Of a stretch of DNA of 58,227 bases, positions 18,274 through 26,343 are shown piece after piece. The notes under the pieces are model-generated. The model was not told the origin of the DNA. It did not search any database and saw only the letters and a list, made by a program, of their open reading frames with translations. A program made the position numbers and the translations under genes. Where the stretch lies: the NCBI GenBank assembly GCA_009695305.1, contig SIBG01000016.1, forward strand, positions 1 to 58,227, read 5' to 3'. The DNA comes from Opitutus sp. (lineage in GTDB: Bacteria; Verrucomicrobiota; Verrucomicrobiia; Opitutales; Opitutaceae). Every line of letters begins with the position of its first letter. The stretch's first letter is position 1.

Positions 18274-18975
18274 TTACTTCAGCTCGCGGAGCTTGATGTT
18301 CCGATACCAGCATTCGTCCTGATGGTAGGTGAGCATGAGGTGGCCGATGATCTTGTCGCCGAAACCGGGTTGCTTCGAAAACTTGCTGGCGGCGACACCG
18401 GCTTTGACGGCGGCGCTGCCGGTCTCGTAGGTGAGGACGTTTTTCCCGTTGAGCCAGTGCTCGACGGTTTTTCCGCGGACGACGATTTTCGATTGGTTCC
18501 AGTTGCCGGGCTCGCGGTAGGGTTTATCGGCGGCGGGCGGGAGCACGTAGTAGAAGGCGCCGGTCTGGCGGAGGGGACCGAACTTGGAATCCGGGTGACG
18601 AACATCGTCGAGCATCTGGTATTCATGGCCGGGGGCACCCGGGCGGCCTTCGGTGACGAAATATTTCAGGCCGTTATTGCCCCCGAGCGGAAGCTTCCAT
18701 TCCCAAGCAAACTCAAAGTTCTCGTATTTTTTCTCGGTGATTAGCTCGTTGCCCTTGACCTTGGCGATGGCGTGGAGCGTGCCGTTGACGACTTCCCACC
18801 CGCCTGCCGGTTTGTTGACGTAGCTGCGCCAGCCGTTGAGTGTCTGGCCGTCGAACAGGAGCGTCCAACCGGCGGATTTTTCGGCGGCCGTGAGTTCGTT
18901 GTCGGCCGAGGGGACGAGCGCGCAGGCGGAGAAGGCGAGGAGCGCCGGGAGGACGAGCGGGAGGCGGAATTTCAT
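18274..18975 (-). CDS. DUF1080 (3-keto-disaccharide hydrolase-type) lipoprotein
   Basis: A 233-residue lipoprotein with a short basic N-terminus, a hydrophobic stretch and a lipobox-like AFSAC placing the lipidated cysteine at 18. The DUF1080 jelly-roll features are clear: WTLLFDGQTLNGWR near residue 37, NGTLHA, YENFEFAWEWKL, GNNGLKYFV, and the C-terminal RNIKLREL. DUF1080 proteins have been linked to cleavage of 3-keto-glucosides produced by Gfo/Idh/MocA-type dehydrogenases, so the two exported oxidoreductases in this window are plausible partners. It is the first gene of the minus-strand group that continues with the esterase, serine hydrolase and dehydratase. Confidence 0.92.
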   Translation of the reverse strand: MKFRLPLVLPALLAFSACALVPSADNELTAAEKSAGWTLLFDGQTLNGWRSYVNKPAGGWEVVNGTLHAIAKVKGNELITEKKYENFEFAWEWKLPLGGNNGLKYFVTEGRPGAPGHEYQMLDDVRHPDSKFGPLRQTGAFYYVLPPAADKPYREPGNWNQSKIVVRGKTVEHWLNGKNVLTYETGSAAVKAGVAASKFSKQPGFGDKIIGHLMLTYHQDECWYRNIKLRELK

Positions 18976-19108
18976 GGGGCGGAGAGTCAGGACCGACGGG
19001 TTCGAAGGCGTGAGCCAGCACGAACGAATTTCCTTTCGAAGCGACGAAAAAATACGAACACGATGCGACGCGCTTTGACGCTACGCTGGTTTCGGCTATC
19101 AGTGGCGC
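18976..19108. promoter_or_regulatory. Divergent promoter region
   Basis: A 133-base gap between the divergent starts of the DUF1080 lipoprotein gene and the BamE-like lipoprotein gene. It must hold the start signals for both directions. I could not identify convincing -35/-10 boxes or an operator. Confidence 0.4.
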
Positions 19109-19543
19109 ATGAACCTCACCTGTCTTCGTTGGCCCGCACGGTTGGTGGTTGGGGCATTGCTGGCCGGGTGCTCGACCTCGCCGATTTCGCGCATCGATGC
19201 GAACCGCGCGGTCTATGAGTCGTGGCCTTTTGACATCCAGCAGGCCGTGCTCAATGGTGAAGTAAAGGTCGGGATGACGCCTGAAATGGTGGAGCTGACG
19301 CTCGGCAAGCCCTCGCAGATCGACGCGCGTGCTGGATCGGGTGGGCAGGACGAAGTGTGGGTCTACAAGAAGGGCGTCGGCGTCGGGTCGCTCCTGGGCG
19401 GTTCGGGTCTGTCCATAGGCGGTGGCATTGGGGGCGTGAGCCTTGGATCTGGCAGAGGCGGAGGGCGTCGCTCGACGAATGCCGACGAGCAGGAGGTGTT
19501 TTTCCGAAACGGCGTGGTAACCCGCAGCGAGGGCGGCAAATAG
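19109..19543 (+). CDS. Small lipoprotein with SmpA/OmlA (BamE)-like segment
   Basis: A 144-residue lipoprotein with a good lipobox LLAGC, lipidated cysteine at 21. Residues about 50-90 (LNGEVKVGMTPEMVELTLGKP, then a WVY strand) match the pattern of SmpA/OmlA/BamE-like domains. These read GMT, a helix, and a G-x-P turn, followed by a W-x-Y strand. A Gly/Ser-rich segment at 90-120 is low complexity, and a short strand ending in FFRNGVVTR follows. It may be a periplasmic envelope protein, but a role in the BAM complex is not implied. It is a single gene, with a hairpin about 200 bases downstream. Confidence 0.78.
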   Translation: MNLTCLRWPARLVVGALLAGCSTSPISRIDANRAVYESWPFDIQQAVLNGEVKVGMTPEMVELTLGKPSQIDARAGSGGQDEVWVYKKGVGVGSLLGGSGLSIGGGIGGVSLGSGRGGGRRSTNADEQEVFFRNGVVTRSEGGK

Positions 19544-19750
19544 CCGAAGCTCCGTCTGGCGCTGGGTGGAGTCCGGGCTGGCTTTACGGGCGGACGGATC
19601 GCGGGGATTTTGGGCGGCTGGGTTGGCCAACGCCATGTTACAGATGAATAAACACCGGCTGAGGCCGCCACGATTGAACGTTTCGGCCGGCAGCGCGTCT
19701 TTCCCAGTGGAAGTTCCACGGTTAGCTTGGTGTGTTAGGTCAGGTGTGAA

Positions 19751-19780
19751 GGGCCGCCTAGGGGTAGGCGGCCCTTCTTT
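19751..19780. terminator. Probable bidirectional terminator hairpin
   Basis: Perfect 10-base stem GGGCCGCCTA (19751-19760) and TAGGCGGCCC (19765-19774) with a GGGG loop. It is flanked by GAA on one side and TTCTTT on the other, giving a short U tract for plus-strand transcripts. It lies between the convergent lipoprotein gene and the rhomboid-like gene. The rest of 19544-19810 shows no gene. Confidence 0.6.
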
Positions 19781-19810
19781 ATGTCCGGACGGAGAGGTCG
19801 CGCCGTCGGC

Positions 19811-20650
19811 CTATTTTTTCAGCAATTCTGCCCGGGCCGATTCGAGCCGGGCTCGTTCCGCGACCGTGAGACTGGCGAAGCCGGACGCGGCGATCTTGTC
19901 GAGCAGCGCGTCGACCTCGGCCATGGAGGCCGCTTTCAATCCGCGGAACGCGACCGGTTTTTTCACCGGGAGGTCGGGCAGCACGCGGAGCTTGGGCGAC
20001 CGCCGCCAGAAGTTGAACCGCGGCAGCTCCAGGTGGCCCTGATGGTGGCGGACGAAGGCGAACGCGCAGCCGCAGGTGGCCCACAGGGATATCAGGCCGC
20101 GCCAGTCGTGGTAGTTCAGCGCCATCAGCGTGAAGATGCCGACGAGAATCAGCGCCGCCCATTTCGCGAGCAGGTTAAACATCATCAGCGCGTCGGGATA
20201 GAACGCGGCAAAAGCCACGAAGAGCGCCAGCGCGCCGGTTTCCCCCACGCGCGTCATGGGCAGCCACAGGCCGATCGCCGTGAAGAGCACGGGAGTCGCG
20301 AGATAAATGCCTCCGTAGAGCCAGAGGAACGAGCGCCGGCCCAGCGCGCGCTCCACGTCGCGGCCGAACCACGCGATCATGAGCATATCGAAAACGAAAT
20401 CCAGGCTGGGCGGGTTCACGAGCCCGTAGGTCACGACGCGCCAGACCTGCCCGTGCAGGACCTGCGTGCTCATGAACGGCAGCCACTCGAGGAGTGGGCC
20501 GGCGCCGAACAGGTTCATCGTGGTCGTGATGAACATCGACGCGACATAAACGAGCACGATGAAGTGCGCCGCATACACGGGATAGCCGCGCAGCCACAGC
20601 ACCGGGGTGTGATCGTGGGAGTCAGAATGGGTCGTGCCGTAGCGGTCCAT
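19811..20650 (-). CDS. Rhomboid-fold membrane protein lacking the catalytic dyad
   Basis: A 279-residue polytopic membrane protein. Around residues 69-105 it reads WRVVTYGLVNPPS, then FGRDVERALG, which aligns with the conserved rhomboid region between the first two core helices. The motif expected to be G-x-S-G reads GETG (136-139), and the expected helix-6 histidine region reads LISLWATCGCAF with no His. Both catalytic residues therefore appear lost, which would make it a pseudoprotease of the rhomboid superfamily. The cytoplasmic C-terminus (about 245-279, VDALLDKIAASGFASLT) is a small helical segment resembling the DUF6576-type tail of verrucomicrobial rhomboids. The start at 20650 gives a His/Asp-rich short N-terminus and clears the divergent gene. 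Confidence 0.75.
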   Translation of the reverse strand: MDRYGTTHSDSHDHTPVLWLRGYPVYAAHFIVLVYVASMFITTTMNLFGAGPLLEWLPFMSTQVLHGQVWRVVTYGLVNPPSLDFVFDMLMIAWFGRDVERALGRRSFLWLYGGIYLATPVLFTAIGLWLPMTRVGETGALALFVAFAAFYPDALMMFNLLAKWAALILVGIFTLMALNYHDWRGLISLWATCGCAFAFVRHHQGHLELPRFNFWRRSPKLRVLPDLPVKKPVAFRGLKAASMAEVDALLDKIAASGFASLTVAERARLESARAELLKK

Positions 20651-20755
20651 GAGAGCGGGGAGGGGAAGTTGGGGCACCCGCGGGGCGTTCGCAAGCAACG
20701 AGCGGCGGGAAGACGGCGGGTTGCTTCGCGCGCGGTAAGTCACCAAGCTGGGGCC
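20651..20755. promoter_or_regulatory. Divergent promoter region
   Basis: A 105-base gap between the divergent starts of the rhomboid-like gene and the TIM-barrel isomerase gene. No clear operator was seen. Confidence 0.35.
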
Positions 20756-21706
20756 ATGAATCGTCGTCAATTCGTGCACTCGACCTCGGCGTTGGCGACG
20801 TTGGTGGCGCTGCCCCGCCCGCTGCAGGCCGCCGCGGCGTCGGCCCGGAAGCTGAAGATCGCGCTCACCCCCGGAAGTATCGGCGTCAATGTCACCAGTC
20901 AGAAAGAACTCAACGAGCTGGCGCACCGGCATCGTTTCGAGGCGGTGGAACCGCGGGCCGAAGAACTCGCGGGGATGTCCCGCGAGCAACTGGCGGAGAC
21001 CGTGGCGGATATCGGGACGAAGGGACTGGCGTGGGCCGCGGCGGGGCTCGCGGTGGATTTTCGAAAGGATGACGCGACGTTTCGCGACGGGCTCGGCCAG
21101 CTGCCGAAGATCGCGGCGGGATTGCAGCGCGCGGGGGTGAGTCGCGTCGGCACGTGGCTCGCGCCCTGTCATGCGGAGCTGACGTATCGCGCGAATTACA
21201 AACTGCACGTGGCGCGGCTCAGGGAAATTGCGCGGGTGCTGCAGGACCACGGCCTCCGCTTCGGGCTGGAGTATGTCGGCACGCAACTGTCGATGGTGAG
21301 CCGCAAGTATCCGTTCGTGCACACGTTGGCGGAAGCGCGGGAACTGATCGCCGACCTTGGCCTGGGCCACGTGGGTCTCGTGCTCGACACGTGGCATTGG
21401 TGGACCGCGGGTGACACGGCGAACGACCTGCTCACTTTGACGAATGCCGACGTCGTGAGCGTCGATCTGAACGATGCGCCGAAGGGCATCGGGAAGGCGC
21501 AGCAAAAGGACAACGAGCGCGAGTTACCGGCGGCCACGGGGGTGATCGATATCGCGGCGTTTCTCAATGCCCTCATTACGATCGGCTACGATGGTCCGGC
21601 CCGCCCCGAGCCGTTTAACAAAGCGCTAAATGCGCTGGAGAATGATCCGGCCTGTGCGGCCTCGTCCGCGGCGATACACCAGGTCATGGGCCTGATCCGC
21701 GGATAG
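20756..21706 (+). CDS. Tat-exported TIM-barrel sugar phosphate isomerase/epimerase-like protein
   Basis: A 316-residue xylose-isomerase-like TIM-barrel protein. The N-terminus MNRRQFVHS is a twin-arginine signal followed by a hydrophobic stretch and AAA near residue 23. Barrel segments include FEAVEPRAEEL, GLRFGLEYVG (Glu metal-ligand candidate), VGLVLDTWHWW (Asp candidate) and VVSVDLNDAP, with a late strand PARPEPFN. These match the AP-endonuclease-2 superfamily. It is intact, unlike the paralogous broken gene at 10350-11264, and sits next to a Gfo/Idh/MocA gene on the opposite strand. The likely role is isomerisation or epimerisation of a keto-sugar; the substrate is unknown. Confidence 0.87.
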   Translation: MNRRQFVHSTSALATLVALPRPLQAAAASARKLKIALTPGSIGVNVTSQKELNELAHRHRFEAVEPRAEELAGMSREQLAETVADIGTKGLAWAAAGLAVDFRKDDATFRDGLGQLPKIAAGLQRAGVSRVGTWLAPCHAELTYRANYKLHVARLREIARVLQDHGLRFGLEYVGTQLSMVSRKYPFVHTLAEARELIADLGLGHVGLVLDTWHWWTAGDTANDLLTLTNADVVSVDLNDAPKGIGKAQQKDNERELPAATGVIDIAAFLNALITIGYDGPARPEPFNKALNALENDPACAASSAAIHQVMGLIRG

Positions 21707-21772
21707 GCGGTCCGCGTTGGGCCGGGACGAAGGCGGACGCTGCGCCTCGTCGCGGCCGCTCCGCAGGTCGCC

Positions 21773-23158
21773 TCACATCCAGCCGGGGCGATATTCCTTC
21801 GTGATGAACTGGTTCGCGCTGGGCACGTTGGTGACCTTCATCGCCTTCGTGTCCCACTCGATGCGGCGGCGGGAGCGGATCGCGACGTTGGAGAGCAGGA
21901 CGGATTCGGTGAAGGGGCCGGAGTATTCGAAGTTCGAGCCCGGCTTCGGGCCGCCCTTGCAGCCCGCGAGCCACTCGGCAAACGGCCCGCCGGACACGCG
22001 GGGAATCGTCTTGGCCGGGAGGTGCGGCGCGACCTCGCGCATCTTCGCCTCGGGAATGATCCGCACCGTCTCGTAATAAAAACTGCAGAGGACGGTGGCT
22101 TTGCTGCCGAAGAGCAGGGTGCCGGCTTCGGAGGGGAGGTCGCGGCCGATCTCGAGGTCCACGGGCAGCGGCGGCATCAGGCTGCCGTCGGACCACGTGT
22201 ATTTCACGGGCGGCAGGGCGCCGCGCGCGGGGAAATGGCTGGTCACGACGGAGGCCAGCGGGCAGGCGAGGTCGGTCGCCTGGGTGGATATCGCTTCAAC
22301 CGAGGTGGGGGCGCCGAGGTTAAGCGCCCAATACGCGCCGTCCATGATGTGGCAGGCAACGTCACCAAACGCGCCGGTGCCAAAATCCCACCACCCCCGC
22401 CATTTCCACGGCATGTAGGCGGGGTCGTAGGCGCGCTCGGCGGCGACGCCGAGCCAGGCGTCCCAATTCAGCGACTTGGGTGCGACCGGGATGAATTTTG
22501 AGTGATCCGGCTTCTTAAAGCTGCCGACCGCCTCGCGCCACGGCGGATAGAAGGGGCGGTTGGTCCAGCTCACAACTTCGCGCACCTCGCCGAGCACACC
22601 GGCGTCGACCCATTCCTTGAGCAGCCGGCAGCCGTCACCCGCGTGGCCCTGATTGCCCATTTGCGTGATGACTTTTTTCTCCCGCGCCAGGCGGGTGAGT
22701 TCCCGCGTTTCCCAGACGGTGTGCGCGAGCGGCTTCTCAACGTAGACATGCTTGCCGAGCGACATCGCCGTCATCGCCGCCGGAAAATGCATGTGGTCCG
22801 GGATGGAAATGGTGACGGCGTCGATCTTGTTGCCGAGCTGGTCGAACATCTTCCGGTAGTCGTTGAAGTGTTCCGCCGCCGCGACGGAACTGCTTTCCTC
22901 GGGAAACCGGGCCGCGAGCGCCTTCACCGCGCCGCGGCCGCGCTCCTCGTCGATGTCGCAAATGGCGACGACGTTTTCGTTCCTCACGCCCTCGACCGCC
23001 GCGCCGCCGCGGCCGGCGGCTCCGATGATGGCAACGTTGAGCCGGTTATTCGGCGTGGGCGTGCCCGCGGGCTGCGCGCGCAGGACGGCGGGGAAGGCCA
23101 GCGCGGTGGCGGCGGTCGTCGATTTCAGAAAGGTTCGGCGAGAGATCAGGGGTGGCAT
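21773..23158 (-). CDS. Tat-exported Gfo/Idh/MocA family oxidoreductase
   Basis: A 461-residue NAD(P)-dependent dehydrogenase-family protein with a twin-arginine signal (SRRTFLKST, residues 6-14). The Rossmann glycine segment AIIGAAGRGG is at about 43-52, DHMH at 121-124 and EKP at 141-143 (EKPLAHTVWE). The C-terminal end ITKEYRPGW matches the other family member in this window, but the proteins are clearly different paralogues. The start at 23158 is chosen for the Tat signal; the frame continues 44 codons upstream without it. It converges with the TIM-barrel gene (66-base gap), so the two are neighbours but not an operon. Confidence 0.92.
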   Translation of the reverse strand: MPPLISRRTFLKSTTAATALAFPAVLRAQPAGTPTPNNRLNVAIIGAAGRGGAAVEGVRNENVVAICDIDEERGRGAVKALAARFPEESSSVAAAEHFNDYRKMFDQLGNKIDAVTISIPDHMHFPAAMTAMSLGKHVYVEKPLAHTVWETRELTRLAREKKVITQMGNQGHAGDGCRLLKEWVDAGVLGEVREVVSWTNRPFYPPWREAVGSFKKPDHSKFIPVAPKSLNWDAWLGVAAERAYDPAYMPWKWRGWWDFGTGAFGDVACHIMDGAYWALNLGAPTSVEAISTQATDLACPLASVVTSHFPARGALPPVKYTWSDGSLMPPLPVDLEIGRDLPSEAGTLLFGSKATVLCSFYYETVRIIPEAKMREVAPHLPAKTIPRVSGGPFAEWLAGCKGGPKPGSNFEYSGPFTESVLLSNVAIRSRRRIEWDTKAMKVTNVPSANQFITKEYRPGWM

Positions 23159-23411
23159 GTTGAAGGGGGATTTTGGTTGGCGGCGCCGACTGAGCCATGC
23201 GCCGAGGGGAGAGGAGCGATCAAGAGCGGTGCGCAGGGTGCAGCGATGGCGGGGGCCGGGGCAATGCCAGAATGCGCCGCGAGCCGGCACTCCGAGCTGA
23301 CAGCGTCGTGCCGGGCGGGACTCGAAGGATGCAGGCGAGCGATGGTTGGCGATGCTCTGCCATGAGCGAATCCGGCCGGTGGGTTTGCGCCTGGACCAAT
23401 CCGATCCAGTC

Positions 23412-26273
23412 CTAGTCGATTTCGCCCGGGCCCTCGACGATCAGCCGCAGCGAGTCGAGGCGGAGGCGGGCTTGGGTGATGGCGGTGGTCGTGTGCTGGA
23501 GTTGCTCTCGGGCGAGGGAGATTTCCTCGGGGCGGATGTGGTCGTTGAGCTTTTGAAGATCGACGAGGCGCTGGAGATCGGCGGCGAGGGCGTTGGTCGC
23601 GCGCGCTTGCGCGGCGGTGATGAGGGCGCGGCTGCGCGCGTCGGCGTGGGCGGTGGCGGACTCGAGCATTGTTTTTAGGAGGGCGAGGTTGAAGCCCGGG
23701 CGCGCGAGGAAGCGGTGGAGCGTGCCGTCTTCGCAGTCGGCGGCGAGCGCGGCGACCTGGTAATCGTCGGTGAGGTCGTGACCGCGGAGGTCGATCACGA
23801 CCCGCACGGGCGTGGGCGCGAGGAACTGGTCCACGTGCCAGCGGGAATCGGCGACGGTTTCGAGGACGAAGATTGTTTCGAGGAGGAGATTCGGTTTGGC
23901 GGAGCGAAGAAAACCGAAGGCGGTGGTGCCGGACTTGGAGTCAATGAGGAGGTCGATGGCATCCTGCACGAGTGAATGATCGGGCGAGAGGAAGCGGATG
24001 TCTTCGCGGACAATCGCGCGCGCGCGGTCGAAGGTGGCGAGCATGCCATCGTGCGGGATCGAGGGAAAACCCTCCACGTAGGCGTGGCTCGGGTCGAGAA
24101 ACACGTCGCCGCCCTCGTGGTCTTTGATGCGCACGCCGAAGTGATCGAGGAGGTCGCCGAGGAAATTTTTCAGGAAGGGATCGGCGTCGACGGCGCGGAT
24201 GCGGTCGATGATGCGCGTGGCGACGGCGCGGTTGAAGGAGTTGAGTTCGAGCAGGCGGTCGCGGCCTTGTTTCATTTTCCACGAGAGCTCGCGGCGAAAC
24301 TCGACGGTCTCGGCGACGAAGGCGTCGAGTTGGGGCTGGCCGACCTTGGCGCCGCCGGAGCCGTAGTCGTGGGCGAGCGCGAGGAGGCGGGCCTTGAATT
24401 TTTCCTGATAGTCGTTACCGCCGTGAAGCAGGGTTTCAAAGGCGTCGAGGCCCCGGTGATACCATTCGACGACGCATTCCTCGGCGCTGCCCGCGACGTA
24501 GGGGACGTGGATGCGGATGGTCTGGGTTTGGCCGATACGGTCGAGGCGGCCGATGCGTTGTTCGAGGAGGCCGGGGTTGAGCGGGAGATCGAAGAGCACG
24601 AGGTGGTGCGCGAACTGGAAGTTACGGCCCTCGCTGCCGATCTCGGAGCAGAGGAGGAGCTGCGCGCCGTCGGGCTCGGCGAACCACGCGGCCTGGCGGT
24701 CGCGTTGGACGAGCGGCAGGCCTTCGTGGAAGAGGCCGACCTTCACGGCGATTTTTTCCTGCAGCGCGGCGTCGAGCGCGATGACCTTGCGCGAAGATTT
24801 GCAGATGAGGAGAATTTTGGCCGGGCGTTGCGCGAGGAGGAAGGCGACGAGCCAGTCGAGACGCGGGTCTTCGCGGAAGGCGTAGCGGAGGGCGGCGTCC
24901 TCGCCGGTCTCCTCGGCGGCGAGTTCGCGGGAGATGCGGGCGAGGTGCGTGAGATTCTGGCCGGCGTCGAGCGGGGCGGGGCAGAACCGGCGCGTGGGGA
25001 AACCCGTCATCGCGGCGCGGGTGTTGCGAAACACGACGCGGCCGGTGCCGTGCTGGTCGAGGAGGGTTTTGAGCAATGCCGCGCGAGCGCCGGGCTTCGC
25101 GCGGGCGAGAGCGTCGAGATGCTCGGTGAGGCGCCCGGGGTCGCGGGTGAAGATTTTTTTCAGCGTGGTGTGATCCGTCGGCGCGAGCGGTTTTTGCTCG
25201 ATGATTTTTTCGGCGATGCCGGCGATGGCGCCGAAGCTCTCGGATTCGGCGACGAAGTGGTCGAAGTCGTCGTAGCGCGCAGGATCGAGCAGGCGGAGGC
25301 GCGCGAAGTGGCCCGCCAGACCGAGTTGCGTGGGCGTGGCGGTGAGGAGCAGGAGGCCGGGGCAGCGTTGCGCGAGCTGTTCGACGAGGGCGTAGTCGGC
25401 GCTGACGGCCGTGGGGGTCCACGCGAGGTGGTGGGCTTCGTCGACGACGACGATGTCCCAACCGGCGGCGAGGGCTTGGTCGCGGCGCGACTCGCTGCCG
25501 GCAAGGAACGATACGGCGCAGAGGGCGAGTTGGGTGGCGAGGAACGGATTCTGGCCCGGATCGCTTTGTTCGCAGGCGAGGCAGCGCTCTTCGTCGTAGA
25601 TGCTGCACCAAAGGTTGAAACGGCGGAGGAGCTCGACGAACCACTGGTGCGTGAGGGATTCGGGCACGAGGACGAGGACGCGTTTCGCCTGGCCGACGGC
25701 GAGGAGGCGTTGGAGGATGAGGCAGGCTTCGATGGTTTTGCCGAGGCCGACCTCGTCGGCGAGGAGGACGCGCGGGATCTGGCGCGAGGAGACCTCCTGC
25801 AAGATGTAGAATTGGTGAGGGATGAGATCGATTCGCCCGCCGAGAAAACCGCGGACATCGGACGAGCGGAAACGCGCCTGCGCCTGCAGCGCGCGATAGC
25901 GGAGATCGAACACCTCGCCGGGATCGGATTGCCCCGCCATGAGCCGCTCCTGTGGGAGATCGACGCTGGTCACGTCGGAAATCGCGTCCTCGCGCACGCG
26001 GCGACCGGCGCTGAGATAGGTGAGGAGACCGGCGTGGTCTTCGACGGACTCGACGGTGAGCGTTGCGCCGTCGCGGGTGGTGACGGATTCGCCGGCGCGG
26101 AATTGCACGCGCTGGAGGACCGGCGTGCCGAGGGCGTAGAGGCGTTTTTCGCGCGTGGCGGGAAATTCAACGCCGATGCGTTTTGCCGGCGCGTCGATGC
26201 TCGCGACCACGCCGAGGCCCAGCTCGGGTTCCCGTTCGCTCATGCAACGCTGACCAACCACGCTTGGTGACAT
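23412..26273 (-). CDS. rapA: RapA-like SWI2/SNF2 ATPase associated with RNA polymerase
   Basis: A 953-residue SNF2-family ATPase, close to the 968 residues of E. coli RapA. The ATG at 26273 is chosen because residues 6-20 (VGQRCMSEREPELGL) align with the start of RapA (GQRWISDTESELGLG), which an ATG at 26243 would truncate. Order of parts: tandem Tudor-like N-terminal region (about 1-110), helicase lobe 1 with Walker A DEVGLGKT (173-180) and DEAH (278-281), helicase lobe 2 with the EGRNFQF and QRIGRLDRIGQT blocks, then the long RapA C-terminal region. It should recycle RNA polymerase and promote transcription under stress. It is a single gene on the minus strand. A generic SNF2 helicase is the alternative, but the N-terminal match argues for RapA. 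Confidence 0.88.
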   Translation of the reverse strand: MSPSVVGQRCMSEREPELGLGVVASIDAPAKRIGVEFPATREKRLYALGTPVLQRVQFRAGESVTTRDGATLTVESVEDHAGLLTYLSAGRRVREDAISDVTSVDLPQERLMAGQSDPGEVFDLRYRALQAQARFRSSDVRGFLGGRIDLIPHQFYILQEVSSRQIPRVLLADEVGLGKTIEACLILQRLLAVGQAKRVLVLVPESLTHQWFVELLRRFNLWCSIYDEERCLACEQSDPGQNPFLATQLALCAVSFLAGSESRRDQALAAGWDIVVVDEAHHLAWTPTAVSADYALVEQLAQRCPGLLLLTATPTQLGLAGHFARLRLLDPARYDDFDHFVAESESFGAIAGIAEKIIEQKPLAPTDHTTLKKIFTRDPGRLTEHLDALARAKPGARAALLKTLLDQHGTGRVVFRNTRAAMTGFPTRRFCPAPLDAGQNLTHLARISRELAAEETGEDAALRYAFREDPRLDWLVAFLLAQRPAKILLICKSSRKVIALDAALQEKIAVKVGLFHEGLPLVQRDRQAAWFAEPDGAQLLLCSEIGSEGRNFQFAHHLVLFDLPLNPGLLEQRIGRLDRIGQTQTIRIHVPYVAGSAEECVVEWYHRGLDAFETLLHGGNDYQEKFKARLLALAHDYGSGGAKVGQPQLDAFVAETVEFRRELSWKMKQGRDRLLELNSFNRAVATRIIDRIRAVDADPFLKNFLGDLLDHFGVRIKDHEGGDVFLDPSHAYVEGFPSIPHDGMLATFDRARAIVREDIRFLSPDHSLVQDAIDLLIDSKSGTTAFGFLRSAKPNLLLETIFVLETVADSRWHVDQFLAPTPVRVVIDLRGHDLTDDYQVAALAADCEDGTLHRFLARPGFNLALLKTMLESATAHADARSRALITAAQARATNALAADLQRLVDLQKLNDHIRPEEISLAREQLQHTTTAITQARLRLDSLRLIVEGPGEID

Positions 26274-26343
26274 GCCGACATGAGGGCGGAGTGCGGCGGG
26301 GATTCAAAGGGATTTTCCGTCCAGCGGGGACGGAGCGCTTTTC

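Noticed and set aside
20651..21505. Upstream extension of the rhomboid-like reading frame
   Set aside because: It is antisense to the intact TIM-barrel gene and has no membrane or domain features; the ATG at 20650 is a natural start.
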